Below, piece after piece: positions 15,317 to 24,413 of a DNA stretch of 64,000 nt. The notes beneath the pieces were generated by a model. It made no database searches. It was not told the origin of the DNA and saw nothing but the letters and a program-made list of their open reading frames with translations. This DNA is from Spongiibacteraceae bacterium UBA5047 (lineage in GTDB: Bacteria; Pseudomonadota; Gammaproteobacteria; Pseudomonadales; Spongiibacteraceae). How positions within the stretch are numbered: position 1 is the stretch's first letter; every line of letters starts with the position of its first letter. The stretch lies in assembly GCA_002415025.1 (NCBI GenBank), contig DIBR01000015.1, positions 3,733 through 67,732 on the forward strand. The letters are read 5' to 3'. The position numbers and the translations under genes were made by a program.

Positions 15317-17401
15317 CTAACCAAAGAGCCGGCCCAGAAGACGTTGTAGCAGACCGGGTTCAGGCTCCGGCTCGTGATATTCATCGTTATCGTCCACATT
15401 CTCGCAGCCCGGATCATCAGGGTAGTCTGTCAAGCCATCGCCGTCGTTATCCTCGTTATCGGCACAGGCAGGAGGCGGCGCATTGTATTCGTCCTCGTCC
15501 CCCGCGCTGTCACAGCCAGGATCATCAGGATAGTCTATCAAGCCGTCACCGTCGTTATCGCGGCCATCGTTGCAACTGGCGGGTGTGGCGTCTTGCTCCG
15601 CGCAGAAGCCAAACTTGCGGGTGCTTTGCGGATGCACATAATTATTCCAACTCACCCCCTCCGCTGTAACCAGCCGGCCGCTCTGCTGATAGGTGGCGTT
15701 CCAGATATCGTAAACAATCTCATCAATCTCAAAGTCAATCACCCAGTCAATCGGCTCGCTGCCGGGGTTGTAAATTTCGACATCCGAACAATAACCGTCA
15801 TTCCATTCAGAGGTACGGGTGAACGTAAGCTGCAGGCCCTGACTATCGATCTCGCCATTGTCTTCGCTCGAGCTACAGCCGGGGTCGTCGGGATAATCTA
15901 CGAGCGCATCGCCATCATTGTCGAGGCCGTCGCTGCAGGCAGGTGCAGGTGGATTGTATTCATCGTTATCGACCGCGTTGTTGCAACCGGCATCGTCGGG
16001 GAAATCGGTATCACCATCGCCGTCGTTGTCCTGACCGTCGTTACACGCCGGGGGCGGCGGGTCTGTTTCATCCCGATCCTCCCCTGACTGGCAACCCGGG
16101 TCGTCGGGGTGATCAATCAGGCCGTCGTCATCGTTGTCGACACCATCCCTACAAGCTGCGGGGCCTGTGTCCAGGGTTGGATCCCAAAAGTTGCCGGTCA
16201 GCACCAGCAGCGACAACAGATTGACAGAATCCTCGTAGTACCCGCCCTGACGACGGTAAATGCTGTTATACATTGCATTGAGAAAAGCCTGCCGGGAACT
16301 GTCCAGCATTGCGGCCACCGCTATTGGCGCCACAAAAAAGCTCGTAAAGTAATTGCCGATCGGGTCGCCATTGAGCTTGTACCCTGCCGCGATACCGTAA
16401 GGGTCACTACCGCTGGCCGAAACAAAAAAGTTCAACATGCGCAGCGCTATCTGAGCAGACCCGTTATCATCATTGATAATGGCATCAAGCCCGATACGCC
16501 AGGGAGCCCGACCCGCGTTGTAGTAATAGTCGCCGTCATTCTCATCTTCAAGGAAGTTGGGCGGTGCCGCCCGGCAGTTTTCCGCCGCGTTGCAATCAAT
16601 AATAAAATCCGGCAACAAACGGGAACCAGACTGATTCTGGATGCTGTTCATGACGGCTTCGCTGGCTTCATTGACCGAATTCCAGACACCGTCACCGCTG
16701 TGCCTTGCAAATGCAGCAAAGTGCCCCGGCATAAAGTCACTACTTCGAGGAGTGTACTGGCTATGTGTCGCGCCGTTCGGGTTAACCCAGTCTCCCAGCA
16801 TTGGCAACCGACTGTCTGGCCCGATGGTAGAGGCCAGTACGCCCGCCAACACGGAATCAGCCGCGGCGGCGTAGTCAATTTCACCACCGACACCCCACTG
16901 GGCGCTCGCCAGCAACAGGCCGTAGGCAATGTCTGCATCGCCATCAAACGCAGACGCGTTACCCCCTACAATCTGGCCGTTGTCTACCTTCCATGACATC
17001 AACCGTGAATCAATACCACTGGGATAGGCGCGACTGAAACGCCACAGGCCATCAAACAGGACTTTCGCCTCGGGGTCATAGCCGGCCATCAGCGCAGTAA
17101 TAATCATGCCGTAGCCCTGCCCTTCCGACACCGTTGCAGTCGAACCCTCGCCAAAGGCTACACGATAGAGAACCTGCCCCTGCGCATTGGTGCCTGCGGG
17201 CACCAGATACTCGGCTTTCCAGTAATCATAGAAAGTACGGACATGCTGATTCTGTTCGGCCTGAGTAAACGTGGTCGGCCGTATTGCTGCACTCCCGTAC
17301 GTTAGCTCTTGCGGGAAAGGCCGATCAGGGCTGGCCTGAACCAGCGTTGCGCAAAAAACAAACAAACTTGCCAACCAACGAAAACCCACCACAACCTCCA
17401 T
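15317..17401 (-). CDS. secreted GH8 glycoside hydrolase with CBM2 and Asp-rich repeats
   Basis: A secreted glycosidase. With the ATG at 17401 (694 aa) it begins with a signal peptide (LASLFVFCATLVQA). The GH8 catalytic domain follows (about residues 25-400), with proton donor E93 in SEGQGYGMI and the family signature A151-W169 (AFDGDADIAYGLLLASAQW; F replaces the usual S/T). Next come three cysteine-flanked DNDGDG repeats, a CBM2-like cellulose-binding module (SEWNDGYCSDVEIYNPGSE ... KFGFC), two more repeats and a short basic tail (GLLQRLLGRLFG). GH8 enzymes cut cellulose, mixed beta-glucan, xylan or chitosan; the CBM2 favours cellulose. The repeats resemble calcium-binding thrombospondin type 3 repeats. 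An upstream start at 17485 would add 28 residues before the signal peptide and is unlikely. Confidence 0.9.
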   Translation of the reverse strand: MEVVVGFRWLASLFVFCATLVQASPDRPFPQELTYGSAAIRPTTFTQAEQNQHVRTFYDYWKAEYLVPAGTNAQGQVLYRVAFGEGSTATVSEGQGYGMIITALMAGYDPEAKVLFDGLWRFSRAYPSGIDSRLMSWKVDNGQIVGGNASAFDGDADIAYGLLLASAQWGVGGEIDYAAAADSVLAGVLASTIGPDSRLPMLGDWVNPNGATHSQYTPRSSDFMPGHFAAFARHSGDGVWNSVNEASEAVMNSIQNQSGSRLLPDFIIDCNAAENCRAAPPNFLEDENDGDYYYNAGRAPWRIGLDAIINDDNGSAQIALRMLNFFVSASGSDPYGIAAGYKLNGDPIGNYFTSFFVAPIAVAAMLDSSRQAFLNAMYNSIYRRQGGYYEDSVNLLSLLVLTGNFWDPTLDTGPAACRDGVDNDDDGLIDHPDDPGCQSGEDRDETDPPPPACNDGQDNDGDGDTDFPDDAGCNNAVDNDEYNPPAPACSDGLDNDGDALVDYPDDPGCSSSEDNGEIDSQGLQLTFTRTSEWNDGYCSDVEIYNPGSEPIDWVIDFEIDEIVYDIWNATYQQSGRLVTAEGVSWNNYVHPQSTRKFGFCAEQDATPASCNDGRDNDGDGLIDYPDDPGCDSAGDEDEYNAPPPACADNEDNDGDGLTDYPDDPGCENVDDNDEYHEPEPEPGLLQRLLGRLFG

Positions 17402-17586
17402 CACAACCTGTGCATACCATGGCCACCTACCGCTAAGCCATTCCGGTAGAACCCAACTATACCCCCTGAGATAGTCTCCGGCCACAAGAAAGGGTTCCGA
17501 TATACACCTGCTTCACCTATTATGAAACGCGTTAGGGACAACCCAAAAAAGACAATAACCATCCGCCTGAATTATGGAGAAAAACA

Positions 17587-18525
17587 ATGGGCACAATCGT
17601 CATTATTCTAGTGGTACTGCTCGCCGGCATTGCTTTTACGTTTATCGCGCAATCAGCCACCGAAGCCAAGAACAAACGCAGCTTACAAAGCGTGAGCGTA
17701 ATCTGCTATATCGCAGCCTTGGTGATACTGGCCATGGCCAGCTACACCACAGTGCCTGCCGGGCACGTAAAAGTGGCCAGCCTGTTCGGCAAGGTTCAGC
17801 CAACGCCCTATGAAGAAGGCCTGCACTTTCCGGTAAACCCGCTGTACTCCTGGTCAGAATTTGATTTGCGCCAAAAGACACACAAGGAAACGGCCGGCGT
17901 TCCTTCGGAAGATAAACTCATCACCGATATGGATGTTTCGGTTCAATACCGCACTATTGGCAGTATGGCGCCGGACATTCTGAGAAACACCGGCCAAACC
18001 CGCGACATTATTGATGTGCATATGATTCCCAAACTGCGTTCAATTCTGCGTGAACAAGGCAAAGGGGTAAATCAGGCTCAGGACTTTTTCCTTGAATCTG
18101 TGCAAGCGCAGTTGCAGGCCACCCTGCAGGCCTCGCTGGCAGAATATCTGGCACCCAAGGGGCTACAGGTAGAAACGGTACTGATTCGCGACGTTGTGTT
18201 ACCGGCCGTTATTCGCAACTCCATCACCGAAACCAAAAAGCGTGAGCAGGAAGTACTAAAACAACAGGCTGAACTTGAACGCTTTGCGACCGAACAGAAC
18301 CAGAAGGTTAAACAGGCAGAATCCGAACTACAGGCCGCGAAACTGGAAGCGGAAAAAATCAGGGCGCTGGCGGATGCAGAAGCCTATCAAATTGATGTTA
18401 TCAACAAACAGCTGGCCAAATCGCCGAATTACATCAAGCTGAAACAGGTGGAACGCTGGAATGGTGTACTGCCCAAATATACGGGCGGCGAAAGCGTTCC
18501 CTTTCTGGATTTGCGCAAGGAATAG
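17587..18525 (+). CDS. SPFH/prohibitin-family membrane protein
   Basis: A 312-aa SPFH (band 7) protein. It has two N-terminal hydrophobic segments (residues 4-20 and 38-55), then VPAGHVKVASLFGKVQ at the start of the SPFH domain, and a long charged coiled coil (TKKREQEVLKQQAELERFATEQ onward to about residue 275). Prohibitin-like proteins form large rings in the inner membrane and modulate proteases or lipid domains. Start ATG follows GGAGAAAAAC. It is a single gene, followed by a family A hairpin repeat. Confidence 0.9.
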   Translation: MGTIVIILVVLLAGIAFTFIAQSATEAKNKRSLQSVSVICYIAALVILAMASYTTVPAGHVKVASLFGKVQPTPYEEGLHFPVNPLYSWSEFDLRQKTHKETAGVPSEDKLITDMDVSVQYRTIGSMAPDILRNTGQTRDIIDVHMIPKLRSILREQGKGVNQAQDFFLESVQAQLQATLQASLAEYLAPKGLQVETVLIRDVVLPAVIRNSITETKKREQEVLKQQAELERFATEQNQKVKQAESELQAAKLEAEKIRALADAEAYQIDVINKQLAKSPNYIKLKQVERWNGVLPKYTGGESVPFLDLRKE

Positions 18526-18541
18526 TATCGTAGCAAAAACC

Positions 18542-18602
18542 TTCGCGAGCAGGGCTCGCTCCTACAACGATACTTCACGTAGGAGCGAGCCCTGCAGGCG
18601 AA
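18542..18602. repeat. REP-like family A repeat pair (inverted)
   Basis: Two facing copies of the family A repeat (GCAGGGCTCGCTCCTAC and GTAGGAGCGAGCCCTGC) around a 14-base spacer. They can form a 17-bp hairpin. The element lies between convergent genes (end of the SPFH gene, end of an SDR gene) and may double as a transcription end. Confidence 0.75.
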
Positions 18603-18614
18603 CATACTCCCCGC

Positions 18615-19379
18615 CTACAATACGCAATAGCCACCGTCAGACAACAGCGTTGAGCCAGTCGTGTATTTAGACATATCACTTAACAGATACATCACCGGCC
18701 CCAGAATTTCTTCCGTCTCAGCAATACGTTTTTGCAGGCAGGCATCAATTGCGCCTTGCTCAAGCCCCGGAATGGCCGCCGCACTGTTGTCAAACAGATC
18801 CGAGTAGTAACTACCCAGCGCCAACGAATTAACGCGAATATTGTCTGCCGCCCACTCTGCAGCCATCACTTTCGTCAATGCATTCAGGCCCGCTTTCAAC
18901 GCGGCATAAAAACCTTGATAGGCCGGGGGTTTCAAGCCTGCCACCGAAATCACATTGATCACATTGCCGCCCCCCGCTTTCTTCATATCAGGTGCAGCGC
19001 GTGAGGCCAGATACCAGGGACCCATGAGATCCACATCAAACATTTTCTGAAACAACGAAGGCGGAAGTTCAGACAAGGGGCCTACGCCGGGGTTGATGGC
19101 CGCATTGTTGATAACAATATCAATGCGCCCGTAGTGATCACGCGTAGTCTGCAGCAAAGTGTCGATACTGTCGGCATCACCGGTGTGGGTGGCAACCGCC
19201 AGTGCATCACCTCCCGCAGCTCTTATCTGCTCGCAAACCGTTTCGCAATTTTCCAGTTTGCGGCTGGCCACAACAATGCGCGCACCCGCCTTGGCCAAAC
19301 CGATAGCCATGGCCTTGCCCAGACCGCGACTGCCACCGGTAATAATGGCGACTTTGCCACTGAGATCGATTACATCCAT
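18615..19379 (-). CDS. short-chain dehydrogenase/reductase
   Basis: A 254-aa classical SDR. It has the nucleotide-binding motif TGGSRGLG near the N-terminus, NNAA, a catalytic serine region (INVISVAG) and YAALK as the Tyr-x3-Lys catalytic pair. The ATG at 19379 has GGGAG upstream; a TTG at 19415 is rejected. FabG-like enzymes of this type oxidise or reduce 3-hydroxyacyl or alcohol substrates with NAD(P). It shares strand with the flavin-dependent oxidoreductase behind it, but a ~105-bp gap leaves operon status open. Confidence 0.9.
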   Translation of the reverse strand: MDVIDLSGKVAIITGGSRGLGKAMAIGLAKAGARIVVASRKLENCETVCEQIRAAGGDALAVATHTGDADSIDTLLQTTRDHYGRIDIVINNAAINPGVGPLSELPPSLFQKMFDVDLMGPWYLASRAAPDMKKAGGGNVINVISVAGLKPPAYQGFYAALKAGLNALTKVMAAEWAADNIRVNSLALGSYYSDLFDNSAAAIPGLEQGAIDACLQKRIAETEEILGPVMYLLSDMSKYTTGSTLLSDGGYCVL

Positions 19380-19484
19380 TGCTAACTCCCTCGCCAGGAT
19401 ATCCCCGGACAACAATACTATGCCAAGGCGCTACTCTACGAGATCGCAAAGGCCTCAAACATTTCCATCCGGCAAGACTTGACG

Positions 19485-20468
19485 TCAGACCATCGCGCTC
19501 GCTAGAATTTCGTAAGAGCGCAAGCGCGCTTCATGGGAATATATTTGCGACGCAACCATCAATTCATCCGCTTCGGTTTGCCCGATAAAGCGTTGCAGCT
19601 TCTCCGTGACGAGCGCTGAGTCTCCCACCGCCGAACAGACCATTATTTGCGACAACAGTGCCTGATCAGCAGGCGATAATTCGTCGAGGTAATTCTCGCT
19701 CGGCGGCTGCAGCTTGCCGGGCGTTCCCCGCCTGAGATTCACGAAACCTCGCCGTACCGAGCTGGCCAGATACTCGGCCTCATCAGTCGTGTCGGCGGCA
19801 ATGACGTTGAAACCCAGCATCACATAAGGCTTGTCGAGATACTTGGATGGGGAAAATCGGTGCCGGTACAACTCAATCGCTTCCTGCATTTGCGCAGGCG
19901 CAAAGTGCGAGGCAAACGCATACGGCAGACCCAGTGACGCGGCCAATTGTGCGCCAAACAAACTGGAACCCAGTATCCATACCGGCACATGTGAACTTGC
20001 GCCGGGCGTTGCCACCACAGCCTGCCCCGGCTCCGGGTCATCAAGAAAGCGCAGCAACTCCAGCACATCTCGCGGAAACTGGTTAACGTCTCCATCAAGA
20101 TTGCGGCGCAGCGCATTCACCGTAACCATGTCTGTGCCAGGTGCTCGGCCTACGCCAAGGTCAATACGCCCGGGAGAAAGCGCTTCAAGCGTGCCAAACT
20201 GCTCGGCAATCTGCAGCGGCGAATGATTGGGCAGCATAATACCGCCAGCACCCACCCGAATGGTTTTGGTTCCCGCCGACACGTGGCCAATCACCACCGA
20301 CGTCGCCGCGCTGGCGATACCGGGGAAGTTGTGGTGTTCCGCCAGCCAGTAACGGTGATAACCCCAGCCTTCGGCGTGCTGCGCCAGATCCAGTGAGTTG
20401 TGTAGCGATTGCCTGACGCTGCCACCTTCAGTGACGGAAGATAGATCCAGAATCGAAAATTTTGTCAT
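19485..20468 (-). CDS. luciferase-like flavin-dependent oxidoreductase
   Basis: A 327-aa member of the bacterial luciferase-like (LLM) superfamily of FMN/F420-type monooxygenases. Characteristic segments are [27 protein letters not shown] and [16 protein letters not shown], the last typical of the MsnO8-like subgroup. The ATG at 20468 ([12 protein letters not shown]) fits the usual N-terminus; the 26 residues upstream do not look like this family. The substrate is unknown; many relatives are annotated only as alkanal monooxygenase-like. Confidence 0.9.
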   Translation of the reverse strand: MTKFSILDLSSVTEGGSVRQSLHNSLDLAQHAEGWGYHRYWLAEHHNFPGIASAATSVVIGHVSAGTKTIRVGAGGIMLPNHSPLQIAEQFGTLEALSPGRIDLGVGRAPGTDMVTVNALRRNLDGDVNQFPRDVLELLRFLDDPEPGQAVVATPGASSHVPVWILGSSLFGAQLAASLGLPYAFASHFAPAQMQEAIELYRHRFSPSKYLDKPYVMLGFNVIAADTTDEAEYLASSVRRGFVNLRRGTPGKLQPPSENYLDELSPADQALLSQIMVCSAVGDSALVTEKLQRFIGQTEADELMVASQIYSHEARLRSYEILASAMV

Positions 20469-20617
20469 TACCCTGCCCGCACTAAAACCCGCGTGCATAG
20501 TAACCGCTGTCGAAGGCAGATTTAAAGTTGCCCATGAGGCCAACACCGTAAGGCAGGGCTAAAGAGCTGACCGGACAGCTACCTCGGCGGAGGTTTACTG
20601 GTGTTTGTGTTAGTCGC

Positions 20618-21736
20618 TTAACGCAATTTTGCGTTTATGATGGAGTCCAACTGCTCAAGTTCAGCAACCGAAAATATTGAGTCCCGAGTCAGCCTTTCAC
20701 TCTCGCCTGTAGCCAAAGAATCAACCCTTGCTGAAAATTCAGATTTCAGTCGACTACTGGCGGCTGCCGCATTGACAAAGCCATTAGAAGTAGCCTCATC
20801 TTTTAGCCAGGCCTCCTCATAAAGATTTGAAAGAGACTGACAGAGTTCAGCAAACGTTCCCTCCGGCAATTCATAAGACACCGCGTTGCCCAAGGCAGCG
20901 ATATTGTCGGCGGTGCTGGCTAATAGCTCGAAACCGCGCTCCGAATAAACCAGTTTGGATACGCGGCCATCGTGTTTGTCGCGGCTGCTTTCTATGTAGC
21001 CCATGCCCAGTATTTCCCGCACGCTGCGGCTGATGGCCTGAGTAGACAGCGCCTGCTTCTCGGCCAGTGCAGCATTGGTGCTGCCACTCAAGCCCAGATC
21101 ATGCAGCACTCGCCAATGGGCAAGGGTGATCTGCCCGTAACCACTTGCGGCATTCATGCGGCCGATGGCCCGCTGCACCAGTTCAGACACGGCACTTAAA
21201 CTTACGGCGCTCAGCTCACTCTGTAAGCCTGGTGGTAGTGACGATCGTTGCTCGTGTGCCGCTAAAATTGCACCAGCAGTCGCCAGGGAACTCAGCAAGT
21301 GATGATAGGCCGTGTCGCCCAGCCGCGTCCGGTGTTCGAGACTGATGGCTTTCAGTTTTTCCAGCGCCGCCCCGATCAGCGTGCGACCTGCTGGCGAGAG
21401 CTGAACCCGACGGGTCCTGCGGTCGGCGGCATCCTCCGTCCTCTCAATATAGCCAGATTTCTCCAGCCTATTCAGTAACTTGGTGGCGTAGCCCGGCGAT
21501 ACACCCAACGCAGTCGCCATGTCCGATGGACGCTGCTTTTCCACATACAATAACGACAGTGGCGCTATTAATTGCGAATCCAGAGAGGAATAGCCAGCCG
21601 CCTCCAGAGCCTCCCGGACAAAGCGGTCTCCCCGCTCGGCAACCACCCCCAGATGCCTCACCCAATTGTCTGAGTAGCGCAGCCAGAGCCGCTGTTGATC
21701 AGCACTCGGTCCTTTCGATCTGGCGGATGAACACAC
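20618..21736 (-). CDS. tandem MarR-type transcriptional regulator
   Basis: A 372-aa protein carrying two MarR-type winged helix-turn-helix domains in one chain, about twice the usual MarR length. The first reads MATALGVSPGYATKLLNRL ... GYIERTEDAADRRTRRVQLS (about residues 70-120); the second ALAEKQALSTQAISRSVREI ... GYIESSRDKHDGRVSKLVYS (about 220-270). A single chain could therefore mimic a MarR dimer. Start is a GTG with only a weak upstream site, so the first residues are uncertain. It is divergent from a TonB-dependent receptor; the shared 105-bp region contains an inverted repeat in a strong promoter, so it probably controls that receptor operon. Confidence 0.85.
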   Translation of the reverse strand: MCSSARSKGPSADQQRLWLRYSDNWVRHLGVVAERGDRFVREALEAAGYSSLDSQLIAPLSLLYVEKQRPSDMATALGVSPGYATKLLNRLEKSGYIERTEDAADRRTRRVQLSPAGRTLIGAALEKLKAISLEHRTRLGDTAYHHLLSSLATAGAILAAHEQRSSLPPGLQSELSAVSLSAVSELVQRAIGRMNAASGYGQITLAHWRVLHDLGLSGSTNAALAEKQALSTQAISRSVREILGMGYIESSRDKHDGRVSKLVYSERGFELLASTADNIAALGNAVSYELPEGTFAELCQSLSNLYEEAWLKDEATSNGFVNAAAASSRLKSEFSARVDSLATGESERLTRDSIFSVAELEQLDSIINAKLR

Positions 21737-21751
21737 AGTAATACATGCCTC

Positions 21752-21780
21752 TTGATTAGGTAACTACAGTTAAGTATAAA
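21752..21780 (+). promoter_or_regulatory. promoter of the TonB-receptor/TM6SF-like operon
   Basis: TTGATT (21752-21757), exactly 17 bases, then TATAAA (21775-21780). This is a good sigma-70 promoter 61 bases upstream of the receptor ATG. Confidence 0.75.
21761..21772. promoter_or_regulatory. candidate MarR operator
   Basis: Inverted repeat TAACT-AC-AGTTA located inside the spacer between the -35 and -10 elements. A regulator bound here would block polymerase. The divergent tandem-MarR gene is the obvious partner; this is inference from position. Confidence 0.5.
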
Positions 21781-21841
21781 CGTAACAAAGGAAAAATATA
21801 AATCCTGCAGCCCTGAAATAACAATAACGAAGGCCAAGACC

Positions 21842-24403
21842 ATGCCCGGTATTGCTCGACAATCGCTCGCCCGCCTCCTCTTTGGAACGCTCGCACTACC
21901 CACCCTGCCCACAGCTGCTTCCGAGCCAGCCGCCTCGGCTATTGAAGAGGTGTTTGTAACCGCGAGGAAGCGGCGGGAAAATATTCAGGAAACGCCCCTA
22001 GCGGTCACTGCGCTCACCGGCGCTGACCTCCGTGAAGCTGGCCTCGGCCAGACCGAAGAACTGTCAACGGTTGTGCCCAGCCTGCATATACAAAAAGGCG
22101 CCAGCAACCAGATTTACATCCGCGGTATTGGCGAGCGCACCGGCTACGCCAGAGTGGACCCAACCGTCGGCATCTATCTGGACGACCTGTATCTTCCCCG
22201 CTCCGACGGGCAGCTCGTCGGCCTCCTGGACCTGGAAGCTGTACAGGTACTGCGCGGACCGCAAGGAACACTGTTCGGCAAGAACACTACCGGCGGAGCT
22301 ATAGTGCTGACGCTTGAAAAACCTCACGACACTTTTGATGCCTATATTGAGGGGAGCCTAGGCAACTTCAACACGCGCAGCGCCAAGGCCATGATCAACG
22401 GCGCGTTGACAGATACTATTGCCGGGCGCCTGCTGCTCAGCAGCACCAAAAATGATGGCTTTGTTAGAGACGCCTTTACCGGCGAACGTTTCAACTCACT
22501 GGACCAGAAAGCCCTGATCGGCCAGCTGCGCTGGGACATTAACGATGCGGTGACCCTCGATACCCTTGCATACCACGGCAAAGTGAGGGAAAACCTGCCC
22601 GGCAATAACTGCAAAATCAATAACGAAAACGCCCTTTTCGTGAATGGCCTCGGTTTAATGTGGCCCGGCGACACTGACGCCACCGCTCCCCATGCCTATC
22701 AGGATAACTGCAATAATAATTCGCAGGAGGTGCTCGGCGACCTCCGGGTCAGCCACGGCCCCAACCCCAATTACGACAAGGATCTGGATACAACGCTGGC
22801 GGGCATCACAGCCAATATAGAATTGTCGGAACAGTTTCAATTGAAAGCCGTGGCCGGCTATCGCGAAGAAACCAAGGGCCCGGCACTGAAATCCGACAAC
22901 GACGGTGGCCCGGAAAACTTCTCCGAAGCCATTCAGATTGGCGACAGCGTTGGTCGCTCCCACAGTCTCGAATTGCAACTTAATAGCAGTTGGTTTGACG
23001 AACGGCTGGACATCAGTACCGGAGTGTTTTACATGGGCGAAAGCAATAGCGAAACATCGCTATTGACCGCGCAACTGGTAGGCATCGACGCAGCTTCTCT
23101 GCTGCAACTCGGCCTTGGCAGCCAACCCACTACACCGCTGGTCAATGGACTACCCCTGGTTGGCCAGCTACTCGGAAGCCCGGTATTGATCTCCGAGTTT
23201 GATTTGGACAACACGACTTCAGCCGCGTACCTACAGGCCGTATGGGAGGCTACGGAACAATGGCAATTGACCGGAGGCCTGCGCTATACCGTTGAAACCC
23301 GCGATTCTCGTCTGGGTATTCGCAGCAGCGACGCCGATGCAATTGCCAACCGTCTGGTGCTCAGCGGCCGCTTTGGTCCCGGCAGCGACGGCCTGCATCC
23401 CTATCTGGGGGCGGGCTGGATAGATGACCCGGTTCGCATCGCCCATAACCTTTTCGCCGATCAAAACGGCGACGGTTACCCCGACTACCCGATGGCGCCC
23501 GGCTACTTGCAACGGGATCAACGCAAAATTCGCTTTACCGAACTAACCCCCATGCTCTCCGCATCGTATCAATTTGATGACACCCAGCTTGACGGTAGTG
23601 CCTTTAACGCCCTCATGGTCTACGGCACCTGGAGTAATGGCTTTAAATCCGGCTTCGGTGAACCGCTGCTAACCGATGGCCTGCAGGTGATCGAACCAGA
23701 AACCGTTGAAAACTGGGAGTTGGGCTTCAAGGCTGATCTATTCTCGCGCGCGCTCAGATTGAACGGCGCCACCTATTACATGATCTTCCAAAACATGCAG
23801 CTAAACACCGTGGGCACCGATACGCAGGGCAACCTCGCCGTCACTCACCAGAACGCCGGCGAATCCAGTATTCAAGGGGCGGAACTGGAACTGTCGTGGA
23901 TGCCGTCAGCCAACTGGATGATCAACTTCAATTACAGCAACAACAATTATCGTTTTACCGAATTCACAGAACCCGACCTCATTACACTCGCGCTAACCGG
24001 AGAGAAAATTCCGATAGACCGCAGCGACGAAGAATTTCCCTTGTCACCAGAAGAAAGTGCCAGCGCGAGCATTCAGCACACGGCCAACGCAGAATGGGGA
24101 AGGCTGACGACGCGTCTGGACGCCAGCTACAAAAGCGACATCTACCACGGACTCGACCGCGGCTCCTGGCTCGCCGGACGTAAAGACAAAGACCTCGCCT
24201 ATTCCGAGCCTTACAGTTTGCTGGGAGCAAGAATCAGTTGGCTGTCGCCGAGCGAAGATCTGTCAGTAACGCTTTACGGCAAAAACCTGCTCGACAAACG
24301 CTACTTTTTTGGCACCTCGGTGGGTGACTCTCTCGGCACCTTTAATCGCCTGATCGGTGAGCCGAGAACCTACGGGCTGATCGTTCGCAAACAAATTCAA
24401 TAA
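21842..24403 (+). CDS. TonB-dependent outer-membrane receptor
   Basis: An 853-aa outer-membrane active transporter. It has a signal peptide (cleavage near TAASEP), the plug domain (IEEVFVTARKRRENIQETPLAVTALTGADL; YIRGIGERTG; VLRGPQGTLFGKNTTGGAI) and a beta-barrel ending in YGLIVRKQIQ. Such IEEVxVTARKR receptors import hydrophobic or plant-type molecules more often than siderophores. There is no nearby TonB, ExbB or Fur box. It is driven by a strong promoter shared with a divergent tandem-MarR gene and is followed only 10 bases later by a 10-TM protein, so the two form an operon and probably share a substrate. Confidence 0.95.
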   Translation: MPGIARQSLARLLFGTLALPTLPTAASEPAASAIEEVFVTARKRRENIQETPLAVTALTGADLREAGLGQTEELSTVVPSLHIQKGASNQIYIRGIGERTGYARVDPTVGIYLDDLYLPRSDGQLVGLLDLEAVQVLRGPQGTLFGKNTTGGAIVLTLEKPHDTFDAYIEGSLGNFNTRSAKAMINGALTDTIAGRLLLSSTKNDGFVRDAFTGERFNSLDQKALIGQLRWDINDAVTLDTLAYHGKVRENLPGNNCKINNENALFVNGLGLMWPGDTDATAPHAYQDNCNNNSQEVLGDLRVSHGPNPNYDKDLDTTLAGITANIELSEQFQLKAVAGYREETKGPALKSDNDGGPENFSEAIQIGDSVGRSHSLELQLNSSWFDERLDISTGVFYMGESNSETSLLTAQLVGIDAASLLQLGLGSQPTTPLVNGLPLVGQLLGSPVLISEFDLDNTTSAAYLQAVWEATEQWQLTGGLRYTVETRDSRLGIRSSDADAIANRLVLSGRFGPGSDGLHPYLGAGWIDDPVRIAHNLFADQNGDGYPDYPMAPGYLQRDQRKIRFTELTPMLSASYQFDDTQLDGSAFNALMVYGTWSNGFKSGFGEPLLTDGLQVIEPETVENWELGFKADLFSRALRLNGATYYMIFQNMQLNTVGTDTQGNLAVTHQNAGESSIQGAELELSWMPSANWMINFNYSNNNYRFTEFTEPDLITLALTGEKIPIDRSDEEFPLSPEESASASIQHTANAEWGRLTTRLDASYKSDIYHGLDRGSWLAGRKDKDLAYSEPYSLLGARISWLSPSEDLSVTLYGKNLLDKRYFFGTSVGDSLGTFNRLIGEPRTYGLIVRKQIQ

Positions 24404-24413
24404 GGAGCTTCAT

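Noticed and set aside
15374..16996. Long plus-strand frames opposite the GH8 gene
   Set aside because: They are the reverse complement of the Asp-rich repeats and the catalytic domain. The minus-strand gene has full motifs and a signal peptide.
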